A stretch of 64,000 bases of DNA, taken from NCBI RefSeq assembly GCF_009674765.1, contig NZ_WKKF01000013.1:1-64000 (forward strand). The letters run 5' to 3'. A program made the position numbers and the translations under genes. This DNA comes from Metabacillus idriensis (lineage in GTDB: Bacteria > Bacillota > Bacilli > Bacillales > Bacillaceae). Under the pieces are notes generated by a model, which saw only the letters and a list, made by a program, of their open reading frames with translations, made no database searches and was not told where the DNA came from. Positions 8,473 through 18,689 of this stretch are shown in pieces. The first letter of the stretch is position 1. The number at the start of each line of letters is the position of its first letter.

Positions 8473-10275
8473 ATGTGCGGAATCGTAGGATATATTGGAC
8501 AACAGGATACAAAAGAAATCTTATTGCGTGGACTTGAAAAGCTTGAATACCGCGGATATGACTCAGCGGGCATTGCCGTTATCAATGAAGACGGAGTGCA
8601 CGTTTTCAAAGAAAAAGGACGCATTGCCATTCTTCGTGAAGAAGTGGATGCTAATGTAATGGCTACAGCAGGGATTGGACATACTCGCTGGGCGACTCAT
8701 GGCGCACCAAGCAAACGCAATTCACATCCTCATCAAAGTGCATCAAGCCGTTTTACACTTGTGCACAATGGTGTTATTGAAAACTATTCAAGCCTGAAAC
8801 GCGAATATCTTCAGGATGTTGCGCTTGTCAGTGATACAGATACAGAAGTAGTTGTTCAGGTTATTGAACAATTCGTTAATAAAGGAGCGGACGTGGAAGA
8901 AGCGTTCAGCCAGACTCTTTCCATTTTAAAAGGTTCTTATGCAATCGCGCTTTTAGACAATCAAAATCCGTATACGATTTTTGTTGCTAAGAATAAAAGC
9001 CCATTGCTTGTTGGTCTTGGAGAAGGCTTCAACGTTGTTGCATCTGATGCAATGGCAATGCTGCAGGTAACAGATCAATATGTAGAATTGATGGATAAAG
9101 AAATCGTCATTGTGAAACGTGAAGCTGTGACAATCAAAAACCTTCAAGGTGAAACAATTGACCGTGCTCCTTATACAGCTGAATTAGATGCCAGTGATAT
9201 AGAAAAAGGAACATACCCTCACTACATGTTAAAAGAAGTGGATGAGCAGCCGCTTGTTATGCGCAAAATCATCCAAAAATATCAAAACGACCAAGGCAAG
9301 CTGACAATGGACCCAGCAATTGTGGATGCTATCAATGCTTCAGACCGCCTCTATATTGTAGCGTGCGGAACAAGCTACCATGCAGGTCTTGTCGGCAAGC
9401 AGTTCATTGAAAGATGGGCTAAAAAACCAGTAGAAGTTCACGTTGCAAGTGAATTCTCATACAACATGCCGATTTTATCAGAAAAGCCATTATTCATCTT
9501 TATCTCACAAAGCGGTGAGACTGCGGACAGCCGTGCTGTTCTTGTACAAATTAAAGAGCTTGGCTACCAGTCATTAACCATCACTAACGTACCTGGTTCA
9601 ACACTTTCACGTGAAGCGAACCACACGTTATTGCTGCATGCTGGTCCTGAAATTGCGGTTGCTTCAACAAAAGCTTATACAGCACAATTAGGTGTTCTTG
9701 CTATTCTTGCAGCTGTAACAGCTGAAGCAAGAGGCGTTGAGTTAAGCTTTGACCTTGTAAAAGAGCTTGGCATCGTGGCAAATGCAATGGAAGTCCTTTG
9801 CGATCAAAAAGACGAAATGGAATACATTGCCCGCGAATACCTTTCAACAACACGCAACTGCTTCTTCATCGGCCGTTCGGTTGACTACTATGTAGGACTT
9901 GAAGGTGCGCTTAAACTGAAAGAAATCTCTTACATCCAGGCAGAAGGATTTGCCGGAGGAGAGCTTAAGCATGGTACAATCGCGCTGATTGAAAACGGCA
10001 CGCCTGTTATCGCGCTTGCAACACAAGAGCACGTAAACTTAAGCATCCGCGGAAACGTGAAAGAAGTAGCAGCACGCGGAGCAAACCCATGCATCATCTC
10101 GCTTAAAGGTCTAGAAGAAGAAGATGACCGTTTCGTTCTTCCTGCTATCCATGAGGAACTGACACCACTTGCTTCAGTCATTCCTTTGCAGCTGATTGCT
10201 TACTATGCAGCTCTTCACAGAGGCTGTGACGTTGATAAGCCGCGTAACCTTGCTAAGAGTGTTACGGTTGAATAA
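8473..10275 (+). CDS. glmS: Glutamine-fructose-6-phosphate transaminase GlmS
   Basis: GlmS makes glucosamine-6-phosphate from fructose-6-phosphate and glutamine, the entry to amino-sugar synthesis. The start MCGIVGYIG places the catalytic Cys2 at the processed N-terminus of the glutaminase domain, and two SIS sugar-isomerase domains follow (CGTSYHAG and SQSGETADS are in the first). At 600 residues it is the usual length. An open frame continues upstream to 8311 through the ribozyme, but GGGAGG 8 bp before 8473 and the mandatory Cys2 fix the start. Its 3' end is the attachment site of the Tn7-like element. Confidence 0.98.
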   Translation: MCGIVGYIGQQDTKEILLRGLEKLEYRGYDSAGIAVINEDGVHVFKEKGRIAILREEVDANVMATAGIGHTRWATHGAPSKRNSHPHQSASSRFTLVHNGVIENYSSLKREYLQDVALVSDTDTEVVVQVIEQFVNKGADVEEAFSQTLSILKGSYAIALLDNQNPYTIFVAKNKSPLLVGLGEGFNVVASDAMAMLQVTDQYVELMDKEIVIVKREAVTIKNLQGETIDRAPYTAELDASDIEKGTYPHYMLKEVDEQPLVMRKIIQKYQNDQGKLTMDPAIVDAINASDRLYIVACGTSYHAGLVGKQFIERWAKKPVEVHVASEFSYNMPILSEKPLFIFISQSGETADSRAVLVQIKELGYQSLTITNVPGSTLSREANHTLLLHAGPEIAVASTKAYTAQLGVLAILAAVTAEARGVELSFDLVKELGIVANAMEVLCDQKDEMEYIAREYLSTTRNCFFIGRSVDYYVGLEGALKLKEISYIQAEGFAGGELKHGTIALIENGTPVIALATQEHVNLSIRGNVKEVAARGANPCIISLKGLEEEDDRFVLPAIHEELTPLASVIPLQLIAYYAALHRGCDVDKPRNLAKSVTVE

Positions 10276-10280
10276 AAAGG

Positions 10281-10295
10281 TAAAAACCCCTGTTC
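10281..10295 (+). terminator. Left arm of the glmS terminator, split by the transposon
   Basis: The bases AAAAACCCCTGTTCA (10282-10296, counting the first A of the target duplication) pair with TGAATAGGGGTTTTT at 27865-27879, on the far side of the element. Without the insertion they form one 15-bp hairpin with a GAAA loop and a T tail, six bases after the glmS stop. Confidence 0.85.
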
Positions 10296-10300
10296 AGAAA
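10296..10300 (+). repeat. Target-site duplication AGAAA, glmS-proximal copy
   Basis: AGAAA here and at 27860-27864 flank the element directly. Five bases is the Tn7 value. The insertion point lies 20-25 bp after the glmS stop, matching the Tn7 attachment site in other bacteria. Confidence 0.9.
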
Positions 10301-10386
10301 TGTTAATAAAAAATAAAGTTGTTTAAGACAAAATAAAGTTGTTTATAAAAAATAAAGTTCTTTAATTAAAAAAATAAAGTTGTTTA
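10301..10386 (+). repeat. Right (glmS-proximal) transposon end with four TnsB-type sites
   Basis: Four copies of AAATAAAGTTGTTTA occur at 10311, 10331, 10350 (one mismatch) and 10372, spaced 19-22 bp. Four close sites is the arrangement of the Tn7 right end. The far end carries the same motif in inverse orientation. Confidence 0.88.
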
Positions 10387-10392
10387 ATTAAC

Positions 10393-10439
10393 GCCACCTA
10401 TGGATATGCTGAATTTGCATGTATAGGTGGCTTTTTTTT
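10393..10439 (+). terminator. Terminator hairpin between the transposon end and tnsA
   Basis: Stem GCCACCTAT/ATAGGTGGC with a 21-nt loop and a T8 run that ends one base before the tnsA Shine-Dalgarno. It would replace the glmS terminator that the insertion split. It would also attenuate any tnsA transcript starting inside the end, because no promoter fits between the hairpin and tnsA. Confidence 0.8.
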
Positions 10440-10451
10440 GGAGGGATATTA

Positions 10452-11270
10452 ATGGGAAAAAGAAATTACTCATGGACTGAAGAAAAAATACAACGTTATT
10501 TAAAAGAAGGGCGAGGACAAGGGGAATTATCAAATTATAAACCCTGGATTACTGTTCAGGATTTTTCTTCTAAAGGAAGAGCACATCGAATAAAAGGTTG
10601 GACAACAAATCGTATGCATCAATTTTTTTCAGATCACGAAAGAAACTGTTTCTATTTGTTAGATTGGGCTGAAGATGTAATTGATATTAGAGAACAATTT
10701 CCTTTGGACAGAGAAATAACCACCCAAATAGCAGAAGAATTTAGGATAAATCATTCACATGATAATATTACAAAGGTCCCATATGTAATGACTACGGACT
10801 TTTTAGTAACTGTAAGAAAAGGGAATAAAATAATCGATGTTGCAAGGACAGTAAAGCCTTCCAAAGAATTAGAGAAAGAATCAGTAATCTGCAAGTTTGA
10901 AATTGAAAGAGAGTATTGGAGACAGCAAAATATTGATTGGAAGATTGTTACTGAAAAAGAAATGGATAATAAGATTGTGAATAATATTAAGTGGGTTCAT
11001 TCATCATTCTTTCCCTATGAGGGCATAAATGATAGAGAAATTTATCTTTTGAGCGAATATTTAAAAAAACACAACGCTCCAATTATTAACTTGCTTGTTC
11101 AGTTTGATGAAATATATAACTTAGACAAAGGAAATTCTCTTTCCATTTTAAAGTATCTAATTTCGAAAAAAATTATTCAAATAGATTTAAAAGAAAAATT
11201 TGAACTGACATCTATTTCTAGTCAATTAGTCTTTAATAATGATGACAAAAGTAGAAGGTTTGCAACATGA
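10452..11270 (+). CDS. tnsA: Transposon endonuclease TnsA
   Basis: TnsA cuts the 5' ends of the element and, with TnsB, allows cut-and-paste movement. The 272-residue protein has the restriction-endonuclease-like core: E63 (SDHERN), D116 (MTTDFLV) and K135 (ARTVKPS), at nearly the spacing of Tn7 TnsA (E63, D114, K132). The IREQFPL motif that is typical of the family is at 79-85. The ATG at 10452 has GGAGGG 7 bp upstream. It overlaps tnsB by 4 bp (ATGA). All catalytic residues are intact, so the element should cut and paste rather than form cointegrates. Confidence 0.93.
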   Translation: MGKRNYSWTEEKIQRYLKEGRGQGELSNYKPWITVQDFSSKGRAHRIKGWTTNRMHQFFSDHERNCFYLLDWAEDVIDIREQFPLDREITTQIAEEFRINHSHDNITKVPYVMTTDFLVTVRKGNKIIDVARTVKPSKELEKESVICKFEIEREYWRQQNIDWKIVTEKEMDNKIVNNIKWVHSSFFPYEGINDREIYLLSEYLKKHNAPIINLLVQFDEIYNLDKGNSLSILKYLISKKIIQIDLKEKFELTSISSQLVFNNDDKSRRFAT

Positions 11271-13420
11271 ATTTTTATATAAATGAATTATTAGAAGATA
11301 TCGAACTTAAAACATGTTATAGGATTTTATGGATAGATGAAGCCAATATCATAGCTTATTTAATTGATATATACAGTCCCAACGCTATTCCGTTTAAAAG
11401 AAGTATTTCAGAGTTAAGAGGAGATATGCTGCAAGACACTCTGATGAAGACAAAAGATGACCCTTTTCACAATTATATATCTGAAAATTTAGAAGATAAA
11501 CACAAAATGATTCGAGATACAGCATGGGATGTAATAAATAGCATGGTAAAGGATGTTCCTGGAATATTTGATAAAAAATTAAGAACAAAATATATTGAAG
11601 AAGCTATTGCTAAACATAACATATCCTACCCTACCGTAAGAAAATACTTAAAGAAATATTGGCAACGTGGAATGACTATCAATGCTTTACTTCCAGATTA
11701 TAATAATTCAGGTGCTAAGGGAAAAGAAAGACAAGCTGGAGACAAAAAAAGAGGAAGGCCAAGAAAATATAATACTGTTGGAATAAATGTTGATGAGAGA
11801 ACTAAAAAAATATTTAGGTTAGCATTAGAAAAATATTATTTAACATCAAAAGAAAATAGTCTTACTGATGCTTTTAAAATGATGATTAGAGAGTTCTATG
11901 CTGTAAATCATTACTACGAGGAGGGGGTTAGAAAAGTAATAATTGATGATGAGAATAAGCTACCTACAATAGGACAATTCCTTTATTGGCACAACAAAGA
12001 ATACAATGTTGTTGAATCTACAATTGCTAGAAAAGGACGTAAAAAGTATGAAAAAGATTTTAGGGCTGTATTGAATAATTCTTTATCAGAAGTAGACGGT
12101 CCTGGATCACGTTTTCAAATTGATGCTACTGTTGGAGATATCTTTTTGGTTTCAAAGCATAATCCAGATTGGATTATAGGAAGGCCAGTAATTTATTGGG
12201 TAATGGATGTCTTTAGCAGAATGATAACAGGTATGTACATTGGATTAGAAGGTCCTTCGTGGTTGGGTGCCACCATGGCCATTGCTAATACAGTATCAGA
12301 CAAGCAGAAATTCTGTGCCGAATATGGAATAAATATAAATAAGGAGCAGTGGCCAACAGAACATTTACCTGAGGTTATATTGGCAGATAACGGAGAATTT
12401 AAGGGATATAATGTAGAACGCTTAATATATGCATTTAATCTACATGTTGAAAATGCTGCGCCATATAGAGCTGATTGGAAAGGATTAATAGAAAAAAATT
12501 TTAATACTACTCAAAAACAAGTAAAACCTTTAGTGCCTGGATATGTTGATAAAGACTATCAAGAAAGAGGAGCAAGGGATTATAGAGAAGATGCGACATT
12601 AACACTAAAAGATTTTACAAAAATTATGATTAAATTAGCCTTAAAGTATAATCAAGAACATTATTTGGGTGGATATATTCGAAACGAGCAGATGATAAAG
12701 GAGAATGTAGTTCCAAAACCTCTTAATATTTGGAATTGGGGTATTCAAAATGCTTCTGGAAAACTTCGATATTATCCTGAAGACGTAATTAAAGTCCATT
12801 TACTACCTAAAGAAAAAGCTACTGTAACCTTTAAAGGATTAAACTTTAAAAACATTTATTATAGTTGCGAATTAGCAATCAGAGAAATGTGGTTTGAATT
12901 AGCAAGGCAAAAAGGATCGTGGAAGGTTAATATATCATATGATCCAAGAAACATGTCAAAAATATACTTAATTCATGATAATCAAAAAGAGATTGAAGAA
13001 TGTTATATATTGCAACCTTATGAGCGTCTTAAAAATATTAGTTTAGAGGAAATAGTATATCTTATAGAACAAGAAAAATTTATGAGAAGCAAAGAAACTC
13101 ACAACCAGTTACAAGCTGATATTGATTATATTTCAGATGTACAAGATATTGTAGAATCTGCTAAACGGGAAAAGAAGGAAAAGAGTGATAAAACATTAAG
13201 TAAGGGGGAAAAAGTTGGAACAATTAAATTAAATAGAATGTATGAGCGAGAAGAAAATAGAAAAGAGGAGGCATTTAAATTTGGACGAGAAAAAATTCAG
13301 GATACCAACATAAATAGTAATGTTATTTCAATCACGAATACAGAAAAAAAAGACGAGAATGAACAGGGCTCTATTCGAGAGTTGTATAAAAAAAGAAAGG
13401 AGTTAAATAAAGATGAATAA
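11267..13420 (+). CDS. tnsB: Transposase TnsB
   Basis: TnsB binds the element ends, cuts the 3' strands and joins them to target DNA. The 717-residue protein has an N-terminal DNA-binding half with helix-turn-helix segments (about residues 110-260, including the basic KKRGRPRK at 160-167) and a retroviral-integrase fold. The D-D-E triad is D286 (FQIDAT), D374 (LADNGE) and E409 (GLIEKNF). A charged C-terminal tail should contact TnsC. The start overlaps the tnsA stop (ATGA) and the end overlaps tnsC by 8 bp, so the three genes are translationally coupled. Confidence 0.95.
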   Translation: MNFYINELLEDIELKTCYRILWIDEANIIAYLIDIYSPNAIPFKRSISELRGDMLQDTLMKTKDDPFHNYISENLEDKHKMIRDTAWDVINSMVKDVPGIFDKKLRTKYIEEAIAKHNISYPTVRKYLKKYWQRGMTINALLPDYNNSGAKGKERQAGDKKRGRPRKYNTVGINVDERTKKIFRLALEKYYLTSKENSLTDAFKMMIREFYAVNHYYEEGVRKVIIDDENKLPTIGQFLYWHNKEYNVVESTIARKGRKKYEKDFRAVLNNSLSEVDGPGSRFQIDATVGDIFLVSKHNPDWIIGRPVIYWVMDVFSRMITGMYIGLEGPSWLGATMAIANTVSDKQKFCAEYGININKEQWPTEHLPEVILADNGEFKGYNVERLIYAFNLHVENAAPYRADWKGLIEKNFNTTQKQVKPLVPGYVDKDYQERGARDYREDATLTLKDFTKIMIKLALKYNQEHYLGGYIRNEQMIKENVVPKPLNIWNWGIQNASGKLRYYPEDVIKVHLLPKEKATVTFKGLNFKNIYYSCELAIREMWFELARQKGSWKVNISYDPRNMSKIYLIHDNQKEIEECYILQPYERLKNISLEEIVYLIEQEKFMRSKETHNQLQADIDYISDVQDIVESAKREKKEKSDKTLSKGEKVGTIKLNRMYEREENRKEEAFKFGREKIQDTNINSNVISITNTEKKDENEQGSIRELYKKRKELNKDE

Positions 13421-15017
13421 AGGAACTGGAGAGAAGATGCCTTATCCAGCAGTTTATAAAAAACAAGTAGTGTTTGATTTTCAAGATAATCCCTTGATAG
13501 AAGCACTTCCTGAAATCTTATCACAAGAAGAAGCATTTAATAGCATGACGTATTATCCTAATTTCATCGAAAATGAACGTGAATTGCCAGATCATATAAG
13601 GTTTCACTCTATATCAAGATTAAATAGATTTTTTCAACCAGTAACACAGCATTTAGACTTGGAACAGCGATTTTCTAGGTTACTGAGGTTTGGCTACGTT
13701 AGTAGAAACCCCGAAAAACCTGAATTTAAAAAAGGGTTATCATTTGCATATGAAAAATTAAATGGAAATAAAATACTTTGCAATCACCATACAACTGCTT
13801 CAAGTTTTACGTTAATGGGGTTTTCAGGTATTGGAAAAACGACTGCAATAGAGAGAGTGTTATCTTTATATCCACAATCTATTTTACATAAATCACCGTA
13901 TAATTTAACTCAAATTGTTTGGATGAAATTAAATTGTCCACATGATGGTTCAATCAAAACACTTTGTATAAATTTCTTCTTAGAAATGGATAGGTTGCTG
14001 GGGACTAAGTATTACGAAAGGTATGGTCAAAAACGCAATTCAATAAGTTCAATGGTCATTCAAATGGGCCAAATTGCAAGGGTACATTGTTTAGGTGCTC
14101 TAATAATAGATGAAATCCAGCATCTTTTAGCTACTAGAGATAATAATTCAGAGAAGATGATGAATTTTTTTGTCACATTGGTCAACGAAATTGGTGTACC
14201 TGTTTTAATGATAGGAACGATGAGAGCAAAAAGTATTTTGCAAAGAGATTTTAGGCAAGCAAGGCGAGGTAGCGGTCAAGGTGATATGGTATGGCAACAG
14301 ATGGAGTTAAATGATGATTGGGATGTCTTGATAGAGAGTATGTGGGATTATCAATGGACCAAGCATAAAGCTCAACTTTCTGATGAACTAAGAGAAACAA
14401 TATTTTTTGAAAGTCAGGGAATAGTCGATATAGCTATTAAGTTATTTGCGTTGTCCCAAGGAAGAGCAATTTCAGAAGGGAGTGAAAAGATCTCAAAGCA
14501 GTTAATACAGAAAGTAGCAGAACATGACTTGAAGCTTGTCCAACCAATGTTGAAAGCTCTAAAAAACGGTCGCATGTCTGAGCTTGAGAGATATGAGGAT
14601 ATTATGCCTATTAGCATGGAAGAGTACATGCAAAAAAGTCAATCTACAATTGATCTTAGAGGCACTATTCAGAAGAAAAAAGAACTTCAAGCAGCAAAAA
14701 AAAATGAAATGACTAATTCAAAACTTACTAAACTGATGTTAGTTCTAATTGAGGTGGATATTGAATCTGTACTTGCAGAACGTATTGCAAAAAAAATTAT
14801 TAATGACTATCCAGACGAGGATCAAACTTTTCTAACAGAAGCAGCCCTTAAGTTATATAGAGAAGAAAAAGGAAAACCTAAAAGGATTGAACAAATAAGA
14901 AAGCCTATTATATTAAAAGAGATTATCTCAAAGGGATTTAAACGTAAACAATCAGCCTATGAGTCATTGCTACAAGAAAATTATATTCTTTCACCTGTAA
15001 AAGAATTTAATATTTAG
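13413..15017 (+). CDS. tnsC: AAA+ transposition regulator TnsC
   Basis: TnsC is the ATP-dependent filament protein that links target selectors to the TnsAB transposase and gives target immunity. The 534-residue protein has Walker A GFSGIGKTT at 136-144 and Walker B ALIIDE at 229-234. Conserved arginines (RAKSILQRDFRQARR) follow where sensor and arginine-finger residues are expected. The C-terminal third is lysine-rich and probably contacts TnsA/TnsB. The start overlaps tnsB by 8 bp, and the first tniQ gene begins 11 bp after the stop. Confidence 0.94.
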   Translation: MNKGTGEKMPYPAVYKKQVVFDFQDNPLIEALPEILSQEEAFNSMTYYPNFIENERELPDHIRFHSISRLNRFFQPVTQHLDLEQRFSRLLRFGYVSRNPEKPEFKKGLSFAYEKLNGNKILCNHHTTASSFTLMGFSGIGKTTAIERVLSLYPQSILHKSPYNLTQIVWMKLNCPHDGSIKTLCINFFLEMDRLLGTKYYERYGQKRNSISSMVIQMGQIARVHCLGALIIDEIQHLLATRDNNSEKMMNFFVTLVNEIGVPVLMIGTMRAKSILQRDFRQARRGSGQGDMVWQQMELNDDWDVLIESMWDYQWTKHKAQLSDELRETIFFESQGIVDIAIKLFALSQGRAISEGSEKISKQLIQKVAEHDLKLVQPMLKALKNGRMSELERYEDIMPISMEEYMQKSQSTIDLRGTIQKKKELQAAKKNEMTNSKLTKLMLVLIEVDIESVLAERIAKKIINDYPDEDQTFLTEAALKLYREEKGKPKRIEQIRKPIILKEIISKGFKRKQSAYESLLQENYILSPVKEFNI

Positions 15018-15028
15018 GAGTTGATTGG

Positions 15029-16885
15029 ATGCAGCATGCTTACTTTCCAAAATTATATAATGATGAATTATTATATAGTTGGTTCGCGCGATATCATGAG
15101 CTTACATGTAATTTTAATAATAAACAAACTCAAAGGGATCTTTTTAATAGTAACTCTTCATTGGCTGTACCCGATCTTCCTACTAATTTAGATTATTTCT
15201 ATGGGACTATCAAGCACTTTAATGGATCGTCATTAACAACCTTAATTCACGAACATACTTTATTTAGATACTATACAGCTTTTACATCAGATGCGGTTAG
15301 AAAGATAGTATTTGAAGCTATGAAAACTAGAAAATATCCACGATTAATACATAATATTACAGGAATAATGGCAAGCTCAATTAAAGAGTGGACTTACTTT
15401 AGGTATTGTCCAAGATGTGTTGAAGAGAATATGAGTTTAAGTGGCGAAATTTATTGGAAATGTTCTCAACAGTTGCCAGGAGTATATGTATGCATAAAAC
15501 ATAAGGCATTTCTATTAGACTCAACTGTGAGGTTTCGAAATCAAAGACGAAATGAATTTAGAGCTGCCAAATATACGACTTTTTCTAAATTAGAGAAAAT
15601 TCAAGATTACTCATTAAAAACGAACGATTTTTTTTATATTTTGGCTAGAGAATCCAATGATTTAATAGAAAATAATTATTATTTCTCTCTAGAACAAGTC
15701 AAATCCCTCTACAAAGACCTGATTATGGAAAATGGGTATGCAACAATTTTTGGAACTATTAATCAACAATCATTAGGTGGCGAATTCATTCATTATTATG
15801 GAGAAGAATTTTTAAAAGCCGTTCAATCAATGGTATATCCAGAAAACCAAAACTGTTGGTTAAAAGAAATCACTCGTAAGCACCGAAAGGTCTTTCATCC
15901 AATTAGACATCTGTTATTACTGCATTTTTTTGGTATCAAGGCAAATAGCATTTCATCAACAAAAAAAAGAGAAGTGTATGCGCCCTTTGGAAAAAGTCCT
16001 TTTGTTTGTTTGAATAAAGCCTCAGATCATTATAAGAAAAGTGTAGTAAAAAATGTTGAAGTTAAAATGTGTAAAGAAACCAAGAGACCATTGGGGATAT
16101 TTCAGTGCGATTGTGGATTTGTATACTCCAGAAAAGGACCAGATCCCCACAAGTATAATCAGCACGAGATAGGACAAGTAAGAAAATTTGGTGATGTCTG
16201 GATAGAAAAACTAAAGCTCTGTATTTTTACTGAAAAAATGACTTTTGCTGAAACAGCAAGAGTATTAAATTGTGATGTTGGAACTGTTAAAAAGTATATT
16301 AATTTGGATGATAATCAGAAAGCAGCTCCAAAAAAGCTGGATGATATAGAAAGAAAGAAACAAGAATGGCAATTTTTGATGAATTCAAATGTAGAATTAT
16401 CTATTACAGAAATCAGAAAGGAAAATCCAGCATTATATGCCTACTTATATAGAAATGATAGAGCATGGCTAATGTCGAAATCACCCAAAAAAAGTTATAA
16501 GAGACAAATACGAAACAGAATTAATTGGGAATATAGGGATGCAGAAATAGTCGGTTTGATTAATGAAGCAATTAAGTCTCTATTAAAAAACAATAAACCT
16601 GTGTACATAAGTATATCTCGTATAGGGAAAGAAATAAGTAAATTGGCCTTACTGCAAAAGCATTTAGACAAACTTCCAGATACGAAACAACTTTTATCAG
16701 AAATAATAGAAACTCGTGATGAATTTCAAGTTAGAAGAGTGCAATGGGCTTGTAATCAAATTATAGATAAAGGAGATAAGCTAATTGAATGGAAAATTAG
16801 AAGAATTGCTGGGCTTAATGATAAAACCTCTAAAAAAGTAAATCAAGCAATTTTGAATCAAATCAATCAACAAAATACTTATTAA
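15029..16885 (+). CDS. tnsD: TnsD-type target selector (TniQ family)
   Basis: TnsD proteins bind the end of glmS and recruit TnsC, giving insertion at one safe site. The 618-residue protein has the TniQ N-terminus (FPKLYNDELLYSWFARYHELTC), a zinc knuckle C127-x2-C130...C155-x2-H158, a second cysteine cluster (FQCDCGFVYSR), and C-terminal helix-turn-helix segments (FAETARVLNCDVGTVKKYI). Its size and DNA-binding C-terminus, and the element's position in the glmS terminator, make it the likely glmS-recognising selector. That assignment over the second TniQ protein is inference. Confidence 0.9.
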   Translation: MQHAYFPKLYNDELLYSWFARYHELTCNFNNKQTQRDLFNSNSSLAVPDLPTNLDYFYGTIKHFNGSSLTTLIHEHTLFRYYTAFTSDAVRKIVFEAMKTRKYPRLIHNITGIMASSIKEWTYFRYCPRCVEENMSLSGEIYWKCSQQLPGVYVCIKHKAFLLDSTVRFRNQRRNEFRAAKYTTFSKLEKIQDYSLKTNDFFYILARESNDLIENNYYFSLEQVKSLYKDLIMENGYATIFGTINQQSLGGEFIHYYGEEFLKAVQSMVYPENQNCWLKEITRKHRKVFHPIRHLLLLHFFGIKANSISSTKKREVYAPFGKSPFVCLNKASDHYKKSVVKNVEVKMCKETKRPLGIFQCDCGFVYSRKGPDPHKYNQHEIGQVRKFGDVWIEKLKLCIFTEKMTFAETARVLNCDVGTVKKYINLDDNQKAAPKKLDDIERKKQEWQFLMNSNVELSITEIRKENPALYAYLYRNDRAWLMSKSPKKSYKRQIRNRINWEYRDAEIVGLINEAIKSLLKNNKPVYISISRIGKEISKLALLQKHLDKLPDTKQLLSEIIETRDEFQVRRVQWACNQIIDKGDKLIEWKIRRIAGLNDKTSKKVNQAILNQINQQNTY

Positions 16886-16897
16886 GGGGGTATCCTA

Positions 16898-18310
16898 TTG
16901 GTTACTTTTTTTCCAACACCGTATAAGGATGAACTTTTGTATAGTGTCATTGCTAGGTATCAACGTTGGTCATGTAATAAAGATGAACATACAATATCCG
17001 ATTTATATGGTGATACTGAAAGTATTAACCAAGGATATTTTTTTTTAATGAATTCTTGCCTTAGCAAGTTATCGAATAAACTCAAGAAATTTGAATATCC
17101 CTCTAAAAATATTCTTCTGAACAACCATACTATGTTTAAATATTATAATGCTTTTTATATTATAGAAAATCAACAATTACTTAAAGAGGTTATATATGGT
17201 AAGAATTCATTCAGTATAAAACAGTTTATTAAAAATAATGAAATCGACATTTTAGGGGGTTACAGAATAAAATATTGTAATTTATGTTTTGAAGAGGAAA
17301 GAGGTAAAGGTGAAGCTTATTGGCATATTAGCCACAATCTTCCTGGTGTGTATTTTTGCTTAAGACACAATGAAATTCTTTGCTACGGTCCTGTATTCAG
17401 TAATTTACATCGGTATGTAGCTGCTAGTAACGAAAACTGCTTTCCGTATGAAAAAATTGATCTTCAAAACAATCAAGATTTGTTATTAAAGGTTGCAAAA
17501 GAATCTATTTTGCTTATGAATATTGAAATTGATCAAAAGTCAATAACAGATAACTATATACAATTACTTTGGAATAGGGGTTATTTTAAAAAAAATGGTA
17601 AGTTAAAAATAAAAATATTGAGAAGGGATTTTAAAGATTATTTAGGCGAAGAATTAATTCTGTTATTAAATATTCCTTTGAGGAAGTTGGAAACTAATAT
17701 AAAAAACATATTAGAGAGATCAAAACCTGTACATACTTTATATCATATATTGTTTTTGCTATTTTTAGATTCGTCCGTTCAACATCTAAAAAATATAAGC
17801 CGTGTTCCACTCAAAAAGATATTGTTTAATTGTTTAAACACTAATTGTTATAGGAATACTCATGAAATCACAAAAGATATCAAATGGAACCTGGTAAGGT
17901 ATGGTGATATTCATCAAATATTATTACTAGAAGGTTCATATTGCTGTATATGTGAGTGTGAATATTTAATAACTCTAGATTTAGAAGTGGTTGAAATTTC
18001 AAAGTACAGCGAAACTTTGAGGGATAAACTATATCATTTAGCTTATATCGATGATTACTCATTATTAGAAATTTCAAGTGTTTTGAATATCGACTATTTA
18101 ACAATTAGAAGTCAGTTATCAATCCCTTTTAAATGCGAACTAGTTAATATGAGTGATATAAAAAAGCACCGTCAACAGTATAAAGGAGAAACCGAAGACA
18201 TTTACGTCAATGATAATATGGAAAAAGTTAGATCTTGGTTAGAAAGAAATGATAAAGAATTTTTTAGATCTAATCAATTATGTCACTTTCAATCATACAG
18301 TCTCATTTAG
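16898..18310 (+). CDS. Second TniQ/TnsD-type target selector
   Basis: This 470-residue protein occupies the position of tnsE in Tn7 but is a TniQ protein. It shares the N-terminal pattern (FPTPYKDELLYSVIARYQRWSC) and zinc knuckle (C127-x2-C130...C154-x2-H157) with its neighbour. It ends about 150 residues earlier, after a weak cysteine cluster (CCICECEYL) and one helix-turn-helix (SLLEISSVLNIDYLTIRSQL). The start is a TTG at 16898 with AAGGGGG 7 bp upstream. No Cas genes accompany it, so a CRISPR role is unlikely. It probably directs a second target pathway, for example to plasmids or another chromosomal site. Confidence 0.88.
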   Translation: MVTFFPTPYKDELLYSVIARYQRWSCNKDEHTISDLYGDTESINQGYFFLMNSCLSKLSNKLKKFEYPSKNILLNNHTMFKYYNAFYIIENQQLLKEVIYGKNSFSIKQFIKNNEIDILGGYRIKYCNLCFEEERGKGEAYWHISHNLPGVYFCLRHNEILCYGPVFSNLHRYVAASNENCFPYEKIDLQNNQDLLLKVAKESILLMNIEIDQKSITDNYIQLLWNRGYFKKNGKLKIKILRRDFKDYLGEELILLLNIPLRKLETNIKNILERSKPVHTLYHILFLLFLDSSVQHLKNISRVPLKKILFNCLNTNCYRNTHEITKDIKWNLVRYGDIHQILLLEGSYCCICECEYLITLDLEVVEISKYSETLRDKLYHLAYIDDYSLLEISSVLNIDYLTIRSQLSIPFKCELVNMSDIKKHRQQYKGETEDIYVNDNMEKVRSWLERNDKEFFRSNQLCHFQSYSLI

Positions 18311-18526
18311 ACCAAGAGTAGGATAGTATAATACTAGAGTTCTGTTTAAGAGAAAGATAGGTAAAACTTTAATTTTGGAAAGGAATTTTTAAAAAAGGAA
18401 ATCAGAAAGTGAAAATTAATAGCCTCTATCTTATGTATGCAAAAGTAAAAATGCTATTGATTAATCTATCTTTCAAAAAATCATCTTGAGATACTATTCT
18501 GTCACTTTGACCGATAATTTGTACTT

Positions 18527-18549
18527 ATTTTAAGTGTTATTTTGCGCAT
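18527..18549 (+). repeat. Left inverted end of the nested cassette
   Basis: It reads ATTTTAAGTG-TTATTTTGC-GCAT and differs by one base from the reverse complement of 22041-22063. A hairpin homologous to that of the other end follows at 18556-18598. The rest of the 445-bp gap after tniQ2 (18311-18526 and 18690-18755) shows nothing recognisable. Confidence 0.75.
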
Positions 18550-18660
18550 TAACCTTAAGACCCAGCTACCTTCAGATAGAAGAATACCTGGGCTTCTTAT
18601 TTATATCCAATAATTTATAAAATCGTTAAAATATGGTTACTAAAAAGGTTACTGCTCATT

Positions 18661-18689
18661 GTTCAGCAATCTGCGCCAGATTGTTGAAC
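18661..18689. repeat. 29-bp palindrome, possible resolvase site
   Basis: GTTCAGCAATCTG, 3 bp, then CAGATTGTTGAAC: a 13-bp inverted repeat with one mismatch. A related copy in inverse orientation lies at 21156-21180, about 240 bp before the resolvase gene. A role as recombination site is inference. Confidence 0.5.

Noticed and set aside
16898-18310. TnsE, as expected fourth or fifth gene of Tn7
   Set aside because: The protein has the TniQ N-terminus and zinc knuckle and no resemblance to TnsE.
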